Shown piece after piece: positions 1-9,456 of a DNA stretch of 64,000 nucleotides (within the stretch, counting starts at the first letter, position 1; every line of letters begins with the position of its first letter). Position numbers and translations under genes: made by a program. Under the pieces are notes generated by a model, which made no database searches, was not told the DNA's origin, and worked only from the letters and a program-made list of their open reading frames with translations. The stretch is taken from contig OX123186.2 of NCBI GenBank assembly GCA_944739405.2, positions 14,501,552 to 14,565,551 on the forward strand. The letters run 5' to 3'. Origin of the DNA: Euclidia mi. Its lineage: Eukaryota > Arthropoda > Insecta > Lepidoptera > Erebidae.

Positions 1-66
1 TTGAAAATAAAAGCGAAGGCGTCCCGTGACCATGGCTGGTGCCACCCGCGCCGAAGCGTCGGAGTA
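1..66. repeat. fragment of a GC-rich interspersed repeat
   Basis: A GC-rich block in AT-rich surroundings, holding GTCCCGTGACCATGGCTGG and CGCCGAAGCGTCGG. It resembles in style the core of the hairpin element at 823-1021, which has GACGTTTCGAGACGG and CACGTCCCGTGGTC. From recall, sequence of this kind is very common in lepidopteran genomes. It could instead be the end of an exon, because GGAGTAAGT at its edge looks like a splice donor, but nothing else supports a gene. Confidence 0.35.
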
Positions 67-435
67 AGTACAAAGTATTTTTAACCAATGTTAAAGTAGG
101 TTTTTATACATTCTAATTACCTTAGTGACGCATTTGAAGATCTCGTGCTCGATTCCCAGGTGGGAAAAAAAGTGTTACTATTTTTTTCCGACATACCTAA
201 CGCCAATAGGCTCTCCTTTTATTACCTATACCTTGCCTATAAACAAACATTATTGTAGCAACCAGCGTGATCACCAAGTAGAGAGCAGACTCCCGTGCCA
301 CTTTATGAATTAATTAAAAAAGATTGATATTACCCGTAAATGAAAAAAACTGAACATAATGTACAGTAATAAAATTAATAATACACGGTAACAAATTGTC
401 AATAGTATTTATACTAAACTTGTACAAAAAGCATA
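67..435. other. AT-rich, no gene seen
   Basis: AT-rich sequence. The only open stretch, 62 codons at 125-313, has no recognisable domain and is not called. Confidence 0.5.
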
Positions 436-483
436 TCCGATACCGGGAATCGAACCCGAGCCTCCTGGGTGAGAGCCAGGTAA
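436..483 (-). pseudogene. tRNA-Glu(CTC) 3' fragment
   Basis: On the minus strand this holds the anticodon arm with CTC, the variable loop, the T arm (GGTTCGATTCC) and the 3' acceptor strand TATCGGA of a tRNA-Glu. It differs by one base from the same region of the complete copy at 12113-12186. The D arm and 5' acceptor strand are missing, so this is a truncated pseudogene or a retroposed tRNA 3' part. Confidence 0.75.
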
Positions 484-822
484 ATAAATATTCTAATAGC
501 TATTTTATGCACTGTCGATGGGCACGTGATTACTAGGTAGGTACCGCTAAATGCTTTGTAAAAGAATAAATCATATGGAAAACATTTAAACAAAATAAAA
601 ATAAGATATGAATTTAAAAGTGTAATTCAGGTCCAGAAGCAGTTGGCAGGACGAGTATAATTTCCATGTCGACTGGTCTCAAGACGCTGAAAATAGAAAT
701 AAATGGCATTACAGTTATGAGGGCTTTGCCCTGCAGTGATAGATGCATAAAATAATATAGAACTTAATGAAGAATTTGTTTACAACAAGAAAATTAGCAA
801 CTTTTAAACACTCGCGTTGCAT

Positions 823-1021
823 GTTTAAGAATATATATATATATATACGAGAATTAACGCGAACATGCATTAGGTATTTACTTACCTTATTTTGCTTGAC
901 GTTTCGAGACGGTTGCACGTCCCGTGGTCGCAAGCTGACTGGTGTAGCGATGTCTATATGTATAGTATGTAAATACCTAATGCATGTTCGCGTTAATTCC
1001 CGTATATATATATTCTTAAAC
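823..1021. mobile_element. fold-back (hairpin) MITE
   Basis: Two arms of about 55-60 bp are inverted copies: the left at about 823-883 and the right at about 969-1021. Both contain TTAACGCGAACATGCATTAG next to an (AT)n run of different length. The loop of about 85 bases has a GC-rich core with CGTTTCGAGACGG. It could fold into one long hairpin. No coding capacity. Open frames across it on both strands are by-products of the symmetry. Confidence 0.7.
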
Positions 1022-1049
1022 AAGAAACTTAAAAAGTAGTTTATTTGTA

Positions 1050-1185
1050 GCAAATTAACATTGTTATAATTATACTTACTCGTAGATAAATATCAGCCCA
1101 GGCTGCCGCCGCCGTTGCCTTAATTGCTTGCGCTTATGAATCCGTTTTATGTAAAACATTTTAGATATAATAATAAAAATACAGC
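1050..1185. repeat. diverged direct repeat, copy 1
   Basis: Shares the order TAATTATACTT, a GTAGATA..ATNAGCC block, and CTTATGAATCCGTTT followed by ATGT.AAA with a second copy near 2050-2190. Origin unknown. The copies are too diverged for exact ends to be placed by eye. Confidence 0.35.
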
Positions 1186-1468
1186 ATACATTTAAAAACG
1201 TCAACCTAATTTTCTCATTTTTAGTTAGTTTATAATATTCATAGTATTGGATATACTGTGAAAATGACTATATTTTTGTTGATAACTTACTACTAATCTT
1301 GGAATATGATGGACGTAAACTTCACAAAAAAAACGCGCGAGACCCGTTAAAGAAATAAACAAGTAGATGCAAATATGTATTAAAATGAACAAATCACAAA
1401 ATTTCGATAAAATTACTAATCTGTTTGAAAAAAAGACGAATACATTACTATTGACTGCTGCATTTGCT

Positions 1469-1820
1469 TTAAGGCCTATTCAAACCTGAGCGATATTCGC
1501 TGCCGCTGTGGGTAAAGGTACATTCCGCGCGGGTTTCGCTCAGGTATTTAGTGTCAAGTACCGCGGCTAGAGCGACCTGAGCGATATTCGCTGCCGCTGT
1601 GGATAGAGGCACATACCGCCCGGGTTTCGCTCAGGTATTTGGTATCAAGTACCGCGGCTAGTTCTTACCTCTCTGAGCGAAACTCGACTACCGCGCGTTA
1701 TTCTACCCACAAGGATAGCGAGTACCGCTTAGGTCTGAACAGTTATATTACCGCATATCCACTGGGTTTTCTCTGCCGCAGACGGTAGCGAATACCGCTT
1801 AGGTCTGAACAGGCCTTTAA
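1469..1820. mobile_element. MITE with TTAA ends and internal 91-bp tandem duplication
   Basis: TTAA at 1469-1472 is followed by GGCCTATTCAAACCTGAGCG. At the other end, the reverse complement just inside TTAA (1817-1820) reads AGGCCTGTTCAGACCTAAGCG with few differences. These look like terminal inverted repeats with a TTAA target duplication, as in piggyBac-type elements. Inside, a block starting CCTGAGCGATATTCGCTGCC at 1485 recurs at 1576 (period 91). A further terminal-like copy (CGCTTAGGTCTGAACAG) lies near 1720-1743. No coding capacity. Confidence 0.6.
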
Positions 1821-2049
1821 TATTCTTTAACCCATTGCTAGTCCCATGAACCACATGTGGCTAATACCAATTGAATATCTATTGTATCTGGGGTCGGACA
1901 GTGAAAGTGTTAATCCTTAGCTAATTTGAATATGTTGGGCTTTGCGAATTAACCTAACACGCAGTTACGTTCACAGTACTTATGCTAAATTAATAAACTA
2001 GAATTTGTTGTAACTATATTTTAACGATGAATAATTATATAAAAATAGA

Positions 2050-2190
2050 TACCAATACTTAATTATACTTTGTAATAGAATTTAAATAGTAGATATTAGC
2101 CTAGACTCTTCTACCGTGGCATTTGCTTTTGCTTATGAATCCGTTTGAATGTGTAAAATACAGGAATAATTAAAAATACAGAAGGATACA
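2050..2190. repeat. diverged direct repeat, copy 2
   Basis: Second copy of the repeat at 1050-1185, about 1 kb downstream in the same orientation. Alignable blocks include TAATTATACTT and GCTTATGAATCCGTTT. Confidence 0.35.
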
Positions 2191-2439
2191 ACCGTAGGAA
2201 CAATAACAACAGATTAATACCCACACACACGCTAAAGGCGAGCGAGGTGTCTTTTCAGTAAAACATATTCGCTCATTGCTCAATTCGTGACATTGCATGC
2301 ACAATAATATTAAAGACACAGATGTTGGAACTATACATAAAAACATTATGATCACTATTATCCGACACGAGCAAATTCATGTATTGACAACATTATTAAC
2401 AATATTCCAACAGCTTCTGGAAAAACACATAACCCTTGC

Positions 2440-2514
2440 CTGTCAGACCATACTACTGCTCATGTTTTAGAATTCAAGTGTGAAAGCAATAATGCCACAG
2501 GTCACATCTTGTAA
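2440..2514 (+). pseudogene. LINE endonuclease C-terminal remnant
   Basis: In one frame this reads LSDHTTAHVLEF and ends at TAA 2512-2514. The SDH motif is the C-terminal catalytic block of the APE-type endonuclease. It closely resembles LSDHTAQLLKC in the LINE at 39.7-42.5 kb and LSDHNTAQILTC in the LINE at 52.7-57 kb. Only about 25 residues survive, and the sequence just upstream is out of frame. Confidence 0.6.
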
Positions 2515-2540
2515 TAAAAAATGATGTCAGTAAAGGAAAT

Positions 2541-3065
2541 ATGAATAAATTCCTCAGGCTAGGCCAGGCCTTGATATTCCCTTTAATCGACTATGGTGAT
2601 GTGTGCTATTATGACCTGAATGCAGAGTATCTCAACAAATATGACAGACTTCTAAATAACTGCATTCGGTTCATATACAATCTTCGTAAGTATGATCATG
2701 TATCTACTTTCCGTTCCGATCTTAAATGGCTACCTATTCGTCAGCGCCAAAGTTTGCGTGCTCTCACAACTCTCTACTCTATTCTTACTTCTTCTTCTCC
2801 TCCTTCTTATCTGACTACATACTTCCAATACTTATGTTCCACACATGAGAGAAACCTTCGTTCCTCTCATAATCTACTTCTTCACTGTCCCGCTCATACT
2901 TCTGGTTTTGTAAACTCTTCTTTTGTTGTCCAAGTTGTTCTGCTATGGAACAGGCTCCCTCCTGAAGTCAGAATGGCCACCAACCGTTATGCATTTAAAA
3001 CGAAAGTACGGAATCTTCTCTTCGCTAAGTTGAAGGAATCGGCTCATCACTCTCATCAGCTGTAG
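2541..3065 (+). pseudogene. 5'-truncated LINE: reverse transcriptase C-terminal part
   Basis: 174 codons open to a stop. The protein has the region that follows the catalytic palm in CR1/Jockey-group reverse transcriptases: FPLIDYGDVCYYDL, then LNKYDRLLNNCIRFIYN, a YDHVSTFRSDLKWLPI block, and a C-terminal LLWNRLPPEVR block. The fingers and the DD-containing palm are missing, so it cannot be active. It is a dead-on-arrival copy. Its 3' UTR runs to 3150, is interrupted by the BEL/Pao element, and resumes at 10954. The endonuclease scrap just upstream (2440-2514) may belong to another copy. Confidence 0.85.
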
Positions 3066-3150
3066 CATAATTATGTATTTATATATGTATATATTTATGT
3101 ATTATATTTATGTGTGTATCATATCTATGATTAATTATATATATTTATAG
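3066..3150 (+). other. LINE 3' UTR, first part
   Basis: AT-rich tail after the LINE stop. It ends at TATAG (3146-3150), the left target-site duplication of the BEL/Pao insertion. Confidence 0.6.
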
Positions 3151-3899
3151 TGTCTAGAATTACCGTAGGCTTACTGGGAATTGGTTGTAAGCACAGTGGA
3201 AGCTAATTTATATTCATCCAGTTGTCCTAAAGTAATCAAATGTCTGACATATATTGCTGAGATTCTCAGCGATGACAAATTATAAAGTAGTTATAAGAAG
3301 ATTTTACCTTATATATCCTGGTGATGTTCTTGAGTGGAGTCATGGAGGCAAGCTAGATACACACAAGACTAAAATTGGCCAATATTAGCAAGTGAATTAT
3401 CTTTACTTTACCAGACTCTAACGCAGCGTCTTCAATGCACGATGCAAGTTCACAGGATTCGCAATTTCTCCTTGCAAATGTCAATGAATAGTTCACAATG
3501 TCCTTTATCACAATTTACCGTTGCCAGCACTAGATCAGGCGGCATTCAAGGCGGTTTACTCTATTTAGTTCAATTAATCAATTCACACGAAATGCAAAAA
3601 GGTGTGCTCACAATAAATTTTCACAAAATGTTCAATATGTCACAAACCGTGCCGGGAGTCAAAAGGGCGGCAATTTAATAGATTTCACAACTATTCGCGT
3701 AGCTACAATGATGTGCTTTTCAAAAAGGCGATATTTTATTTTACGTACGAGTCGACAACGTGGTAATTTTTCAACGCGGGAAGACGGAAGTGACAGTTCA
3801 GTGTGACCATTGTCAGAAATTTTCAATAGACTAAACAAAATGTTACTCAATCGATCTAATCGATTTGACTTATAATAAAAACTAATTCTATTTCAAACA
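3151..3899 (-). repeat. BEL/Pao 3' LTR
   Basis: 749 bp, TGTCTAG to CAAACA as written on the plus strand. It matches the LTR at 10205-10953 except at three sites: CATGG/CCTGG, AATAAAT/AATAACT and AATTCT/AATTAT. Short open frames at 3442-3678 and 3659-3850 recur in the other LTR and are not genes. Confidence 0.97.
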
Positions 3900-3912
3900 T
3901 CCACCCGCCCCG
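3900..3912 (-). other. polypurine tract of the BEL/Pao element
   Basis: On the minus strand the bases just before the 3' LTR read GGGGCGGGTGGA, a mostly purine run. This is the expected place for the primer of plus-strand DNA synthesis. Called from position and composition. Confidence 0.6.
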
Positions 3913-3930
3913 GACCGGCCTACCGGTCCG

Positions 3931-6900
3931 CTAATCGGTTGGTAGACGTGACAATGTTGCAACCGCTCTCCTCAGAATCGAACCGTCCACCAAGACCTCA
4001 GCAAATCGGGGAACTCCATCAGCCCCAGTTACCAAATGAAGGATGCGCCCCCTGCGCCATCTGAGTGGCGGAAGGTTAGCCTCCTTGATCAAAACGAGGT
4101 CACCAATCTTGGGTGGATCGGTCTTGTCGGTCCACTTAACGCGTTGCTGGAGTATGTGCAAATATTCCAAGTTCCAGCGTTTCCAAAAGCTCTGAGTAAT
4201 CTGGCGTACCAATTCAAAACGCGAGAGACGACCAGGTCTCGTATCAATATAGGGGTACTCAGGCAAGGCGACAAGTGGGCGACCAATCAAAAAATGGCCC
4301 GGCGTAAGGGCCTCCAAATCATTCGGATCTGAGGAGATCGGGCACAATGGCCGAGAGTTCAAAACGGCCTCAATCTTACAAAACACAGTTGCGAGTTCCT
4401 CAAATGTAAGGACAGATTCACCGATTGTCCTGCGCAAGTGTGTATTGGCCGATTTTACGGCGGCCTCAAATATACCACCCCAGTGTGGACAATTTGGTGG
4501 GGAAAACAACCAATTTATCCCACGTCGGGCAAGCCTATCACCTATATCAGCTTTGTTGGTTTCAAGAAAATTAACAACATCATTCAGATAATTATAAGTG
4601 CCCTTGAAGTTAGTGCCGCAGTCAGAACGGATCAAGGAAGGCAGCCCTCTGCGGGATACAAATCTGTCAAATGTGGCTACAAACGCCTCGGTCGTAAGCG
4701 AGGAGACCAGTTCTAAGTGTACGGCCTTTGTGGAAAGACAAACAAAAACACACAAGTAGGCCTTGACAGTCTTGCTGTTTCGAAGTGTCGACGTTTTAAC
4801 CAAAAAAGGACCAGCGAAGTCCGTGCCAACACCGTCAAACGTCCTGCTTTCAGTTACGCGATCTGCCGGTAAGTCCCCCATCAAGGGCTGCATGGTAGAA
4901 GCCTTGAGCTTATAGCAAGGGATGCAGCGAAAGACTACACTCCGAATAATTCTTCGGGCAGACAAAATCCAAAATTCGCGTTGCAAAATAGCCAACAAGG
5001 CATTACAACCAGCATGCGAATTTTTAAGGTGACGGTCAGTTACCAACAAGCGTACCAAATGACCGTCCTTAGGTAACAAAAGGGGGTGACGAGCCCCGTA
5101 AGGGAGGTTGGCGTTCTTGAGACGCCCTCCAACGCGCAAGAGACCCGTTTCGTCCAAAAAGGGGTTCAATTTAGATACAGCTCCCGACAATTTCGATTTC
5201 CCCGACTTGAGGATAGCAATCTCCCTTTCAAAATGCGCCAATTGCACAGAATGAACGCAAAAGGTGAGGGACTCCTGTCGTTCCTGTGGTGAGAGAAACG
5301 GTGTCAGTCGTTTCTGTTGTGGGTGCCTAAAATTAAAAACAAAACGCTTTATCCAAGCAGTGACACCTAACAACTTGTCGAGGGAGCTGTAACGATTCAA
5401 CAGGAAATCGGGGTCGAAGGCGCATTCTACCTTCTCAAGAGCGAGTGTTCGTAGACCCGGCAAATTAGAAGTATTCAAAACTGGCGTTCGAGGCCAATCA
5501 ATTTCTGGTTGACTCAACCATTCCGGACCCCACCACAGCGAATGACCTATCAAACTAGGCGTCAAGCATCCGCGCGAGGCACAATCAGCGGGGTTGAGCT
5601 CACCTGGCACGTGTCTCCAAACAAGCTTGACTTCGGATTTCTGGATTTGGGAAACGCGATTAGCAACAAATACCTCCAAAGTGTGGACCGAAGCCTTCAA
5701 CCAACAAAGAACAATTTGGCTGTCTGTCCAGGCGTAGGTCCCATTAATGCAAATGCTTTTACCCAAAGTACTGGACACGTGGTTCAACAAGCGTACAAGT
5801 AGGGCTGCTCCCGAGAGCTCCAATTTTGGAATGGTCAGAGATGTCCGAAGGGGTGCCACCTTGCTCTTTGCCATGATCAGGGAAACCCTCACCTGACCTG
5901 AGGCACTAACTGTGCGCAAGTACACCACGGCGGCGTGACCACGTTCCGAGGCGTCACAAAACCCGTGAAGGGTGGCCTTGTACTTCCCGGGAGGAAGGAT
6001 GGGACGAGGCAAGGAGATCTCGTTGACGGCAGGAAGTGAGGATACAAAAGAGGTCCATTCCTCAACAAGAGTGCCGTGCAGAGGTTCGTCCCAGGTCAAT
6101 CCTGCTGTCCAAAGCTTCTGCAAGAAGCATTTTGCCCAAAATATAATTGGACAGATCCAACCGTTCGGATCAAAGGTTCTGGCGACAGTAGACAATACGA
6201 GACGTTTAGTCCAAGAACGCGGCAATTTCAAGTCTACGTTATATGTAAAGATGTCTTGGACTGGTCTGTACTGAACGCCGAGAACAGCCATCATGGCGGG
6301 GTTGTCAACAATCTCAAACAAATGTGGATCTTGCTGATGATCCTCTGGCAAGCCTTCCAAAAGCGCTGGCGAGTTGGAAATCCATTTGCGCAACTCATAA
6401 CCAGCGGAGGCCAAAATACCTATCAATTCGTCCCGCAGGAGGATCGCCTCGTCCGCTGTGGAGGCGCCCGAGCAAATGTCATCGACGTAAATATCGTCCT
6501 TCAAGATGGCGGAGGCTCTTGGGAAACGTAGGCCTTCGCGGTCTGCGAGCTCCCAAAGCGAACGTATTGCCAAGTAGGGGCTTGACCTTAACCCGTACGT
6601 ATTTGTATTGAGCTCGTAGACGACCATGGGATCGCGAGGAGACTCTCTCCAAAGGATCAGCTGGAAGCGACGGTCATCAGGGTGGATAATCGTCTGCCTG
6701 AACATCATTTTTATGTCGGCCACAAAGACAACCTGATGTCGTCGGAAGCTGGTGATGACGTCACAAAGGTCCTTGACCAACTTGGGACCAGAATGCAAGC
6801 ACTGGTTCAAGGATACGCCTGTTGAAGTCTGCGCAGAACCATCAAACACTGTGCGCAGCTTGCCAGTCAATGGCTTCAATACCGCATGATGCGGGAGAAA

Positions 6901-7704
6901 GAAGTGCTCCACCGAACGCCAATCCAAATTTGACACAGACATGTGTCCCAATTGTTCATATTCTCGCATGAACTCAATGTACTTCTGTCTGAGCTCCGGA
7001 TCACGACCCATGCGGCGCTCCATGGCCAACAACCTCTTTTCGGCTAAAGGTCGTGACTCACCAAGCGGAGGCCGAACAGACAGGAAGGGTAGCCTCGTAA
7101 TAATCCGACCAGAACGGAGTCGACCAGTGTTGTTCTGGAAGAACAGCTCGCACTCCTCATGTTCTGGATTCAAACGGGCAGCTTGAGGCGGCTCCTCTAC
7201 CTCCCAAAACCTCTGAACTGCATCAGAGAGAGCAGAGCCTACAGCCAACAAATTATCAAGTTCAGGTGGAGGGGGGTCCCTAGGTACAGGTCCCATCAAC
7301 GCAAATCCAAATATGGTCGGGATGGCAGTCAAACCATTTGGCACCAAGACCCGTTTCCCACCAATCAAAATTCCACCGAGGATATCAGAGCCAATCAACA
7401 AATCGATTTGTCCCGGTGTGTCAAATTTGGGGTCCGCCAGTTCCAATCCCGATGTCAAATTCACCACAGCAGCAGGTAGCTGCTTCTGTGGATGCATACC
7501 CAAAATATTCTTCAACACAATAGCCGAGGTTTTAATCCTCGGGCGTGAAGATTCAACAGGGCCAAACAAAACCTTAACTTGCCCTTCAACATTAGAGGCT
7601 ACGTCCCCTATGCCCCGTATACAATTTGGAAATAAACCCATATTTAATTTAACCTGCCCTACTAAACAAGTGGAAACAATGCAACCCTGTGAACCTGTGT
7701 CCAA
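3931..7704 (-). CDS. pol: BEL/Pao pol polyprotein: protease, RT, RNase H, integrase
   Basis: 1257 codons without interruption from the first Met. DTGSQ at residues 2-6 is the aspartic protease active site, so the natural protein must start further upstream. The same frame is open up to a TAG at 7819-7821 that ends gag. RT covers about 265-445, with YVDD at 406-409. RNase H covers about 575-710, with acidic residues in FCDAS, KLELSG, AWTDSQ and PADCASRG. Integrase has an HHCC zinc domain (two His near 892-897, CIPC near 927) and a D-D-E core (TDFAGP near 962, SDCGTNF near 1028, GGIFE near 1080). A C-terminal domain with KIGDLVLIKE and LPPLRWRRGRI follows, typical of Pao (DUF5641). All catalytic residues I can identify are present, so it may be functional if the stop is bypassed. 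Confidence 0.96.
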   Translation of the reverse strand: MDTGSQGCIVSTCLVGQVKLNMGLFPNCIRGIGDVASNVEGQVKVLFGPVESSRPRIKTSAIVLKNILGMHPQKQLPAAVVNLTSGLELADPKFDTPGQIDLLIGSDILGGILIGGKRVLVPNGLTAIPTIFGFALMGPVPRDPPPPELDNLLAVGSALSDAVQRFWEVEEPPQAARLNPEHEECELFFQNNTGRLRSGRIITRLPFLSVRPPLGESRPLAEKRLLAMERRMGRDPELRQKYIEFMREYEQLGHMSVSNLDWRSVEHFFLPHHAVLKPLTGKLRTVFDGSAQTSTGVSLNQCLHSGPKLVKDLCDVITSFRRHQVVFVADIKMMFRQTIIHPDDRRFQLILWRESPRDPMVVYELNTNTYGLRSSPYLAIRSLWELADREGLRFPRASAILKDDIYVDDICSGASTADEAILLRDELIGILASAGYELRKWISNSPALLEGLPEDHQQDPHLFEIVDNPAMMAVLGVQYRPVQDIFTYNVDLKLPRSWTKRLVLSTVARTFDPNGWICPIIFWAKCFLQKLWTAGLTWDEPLHGTLVEEWTSFVSSLPAVNEISLPRPILPPGKYKATLHGFCDASERGHAAVVYLRTVSASGQVRVSLIMAKSKVAPLRTSLTIPKLELSGAALLVRLLNHVSSTLGKSICINGTYAWTDSQIVLCWLKASVHTLEVFVANRVSQIQKSEVKLVWRHVPGELNPADCASRGCLTPSLIGHSLWWGPEWLSQPEIDWPRTPVLNTSNLPGLRTLALEKVECAFDPDFLLNRYSSLDKLLGVTAWIKRFVFNFRHPQQKRLTPFLSPQERQESLTFCVHSVQLAHFEREIAILKSGKSKLSGAVSKLNPFLDETGLLRVGGRLKNANLPYGARHPLLLPKDGHLVRLLVTDRHLKNSHAGCNALLAILQREFWILSARRIIRSVVFRCIPCYKLKASTMQPLMGDLPADRVTESRTFDGVGTDFAGPFLVKTSTLRNSKTVKAYLCVFVCLSTKAVHLELVSSLTTEAFVATFDRFVSRRGLPSLIRSDCGTNFKGTYNYLNDVVNFLETNKADIGDRLARRGINWLFSPPNCPHWGGIFEAAVKSANTHLRRTIGESVLTFEELATVFCKIEAVLNSRPLCPISSDPNDLEALTPGHFLIGRPLVALPEYPYIDTRPGRLSRFELVRQITQSFWKRWNLEYLHILQQRVKWTDKTDPPKIGDLVLIKEANLPPLRWRRGRILHLVTGADGVPRFAEVLVDGSILRRAVATLSRLPTD

Positions 7705-7821
7705 TATAGCACGGACAACAACAGAGGTCCCCGTGGGTCCCCAGACCCTAACAGCAACCGTTGGTAGGATAACGGTCTCAATGGGGGAGGTTGGCGTTAT
7801 AGGGCAGGGGACAATGACCTA
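7705..7821 (-). other. gag-pol junction with a single in-frame TAG
   Basis: gag ends CAA CAA TAG at 7819-7821. The next 38 codons in the same frame are open and lead straight into the protease DTG. gag and pol are therefore in one frame, parted by one amber codon. Either the stop is read through in some translations, as in some retroviruses, or it is a recent mutation of an originally continuous gag-pol frame. Confidence 0.85.
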
Positions 7822-9456
7822 TTGTTGCCTGGGCGGCGACCGTTGGCCAGGACCTGGCAAGTCAAAATGAGGGTGCGGCTTGAAGTCCTCAAAAGCGCGA
7901 TGACTCAATCCGCGCGCCATCTGTGGGGGATCATAATGACGCACCCGCCCAAAACGAGGTGGGCGCGAGTCAAGGCGGGGACGCTCCGCCAAAGGAGGGG
8001 AATACCTGGGGCAGCAGTCATGGTGCTGGTGACGCTGGGTGGTCGCACATTCAGGTGCGCGAGAGAAAGGAGGCGTGCGCACGCTACGGTTCTCCAAGCG
8101 GGGTGAGTGGCGATCAATTGAGCGAGGCGACTCTCGGCTACGCGCCGGTGAGCCTCGGCTGCCACCTTCAAGACACCCGCCCGTGCGCGGCGTCGGCTGG
8201 TAAGACAAGCGGCCTACCTCTCTGGCATTCATGCAGAGAATGTCCAAATGCTGTCCTCCACAGTGAGGACAGGGGCGAGAGTTTGGGCAGTCTCGCTGGT
8301 AGTGGGACCCCAGACAAGAGAAGCAAAGGCGGCGGGCATTCGCAATGCGCCTACGAGAGGCGACATGTAGGTCCAAGAATGCCCTACAACTGGCCGTTCT
8401 GTGCCCCGTGACCTTGCAGTAGGAGCACTCCGCTGGGCTCTGCGTGACCGCAAAGCGAGGAGGGCGCCGGTCAACATTGGCTCGGGTGTGAACGCGAGCC
8501 TGCTCCTTGACCTTGGGCGGCTGCGACTTAGCCGGCGTGTCACCACCGGAGTTGTCCAAGACCCGGCACTCATCCTCCAGGAACTTCTCCAGGTCAGCAA
8601 AGGGGGGCAGATGGGTCGCGCTATCCCCACCAAAGCGCTGTTCAAAACGCGACCTCAGGTCGGCAGGCAGCTTTTTCAGCACAATGTGCACCAATAGATA
8701 GGACCACTGGTCCACGGGCAGGTCAAGGCACTTAAGTGCGTTGATGGCCACCACGAGCGGGTTCAACAGTTGGGTGCGCAACCCAGAGACCCGGGTGAGC
8801 GTCGGCAAACCCAAAATCTGCTCAATATGCGTGTCGGCGAGGCCACGCTTGTTATGGTACCTACGGGTAATTAGGTCCCGAGCCGTCTGGTACGCCTCGT
8901 CAGACACGGGCAGATGCTGGATGAGGCCCTTAGCCTCCCCATCCAGAACCGACATTAGATAGGCCAACTTTTGTGCCGGCCGAAGGTCAGCCCTATCATG
9001 GACTAGGCTGTCGAACAAATTAACGAAGCCCAGGTAGCTTCCTAGGCAGCCATCAAAATGGGGGAGGTCCAAAGTAGGGAGCCTACTCACCAGCCCCGGT
9101 GCTGACCTAGGAAGCTCCTGCTTCAGGCCGGGTTGCCCTTCCCTATCGGCAACTAGTTGTCTCGCACTATTGGAGACAGCATCATACAGGTCTAAGACCT
9201 GGGCATAGTCTTCGCTGACCTTATTTCGCTGGTCAGCGGTGAAATCATTGATTGACACTTCAAGACAGCAAGTGCTGAAAGTGCGGAATTGCTGTTCCAC
9301 ACTTGCCAGGCGATCGTCAATCCGCTCGTACCTCTGAAGTAAGGCCTGCTGGCGATCAGGCCGGTTCACTAAAGCATTGGCCGAGGCAAACCAGCGCAAA
9401 TCTGATGCAATAGCACCAGCAGCCGCACGCAAGTCCTTGATAGCTGACATAATCAA
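7819..9456 (-). CDS. gag: BEL/Pao Gag with three zinc knuckles
   Basis: 545 codons. The N-terminal part (about 1-110) is helical in character. A DUF1759-like capsid region follows (about 120-290: LPTLDLPHFDG, then WSYLLVHIVLKKLP). Three zinc knuckles form the nucleocapsid part: CSYCKVTGHRTASC at 344-357, CFSCLGSHYQRDC at 378-390 and CPHCGGQHLDILC at 396-408. The C-terminal 130 residues are rich in Arg, Pro and Ser and probably bind RNA. Gag forms the particle that packages the RNA. The Met at 9456 is the first in this frame after the leader. The stop is the TAG discussed at the gag-pol junction. Confidence 0.93.
   Translation of the reverse strand: MIMSAIKDLRAAAGAIASDLRWFASANALVNRPDRQQALLQRYERIDDRLASVEQQFRTFSTCCLEVSINDFTADQRNKVSEDYAQVLDLYDAVSNSARQLVADREGQPGLKQELPRSAPGLVSRLPTLDLPHFDGCLGSYLGFVNLFDSLVHDRADLRPAQKLAYLMSVLDGEAKGLIQHLPVSDEAYQTARDLITRRYHNKRGLADTHIEQILGLPTLTRVSGLRTQLLNPLVVAINALKCLDLPVDQWSYLLVHIVLKKLPADLRSRFEQRFGGDSATHLPPFADLEKFLEDECRVLDNSGGDTPAKSQPPKVKEQARVHTRANVDRRPPRFAVTQSPAECSYCKVTGHRTASCRAFLDLHVASRRRIANARRLCFSCLGSHYQRDCPNSRPCPHCGGQHLDILCMNAREVGRLSYQPTPRTGGCLEGGSRGSPARSRESPRSIDRHSPRLENRSVRTPPFSRAPECATTQRHQHHDCCPRYSPPLAERPRLDSRPPRFGRVRHYDPPQMARGLSHRAFEDFKPHPHFDLPGPGQRSPPRQQ

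Noticed and set aside
3442..3850. Two small open frames that recur at 10496-10904
   Set aside because: They lie in the LTRs and recur only because the LTRs are copies. No domain.
4036..9000. Many plus-strand open frames across the BEL/Pao element
   Set aside because: They are antisense to the gag and pol frames, which have clear domains on the minus strand.
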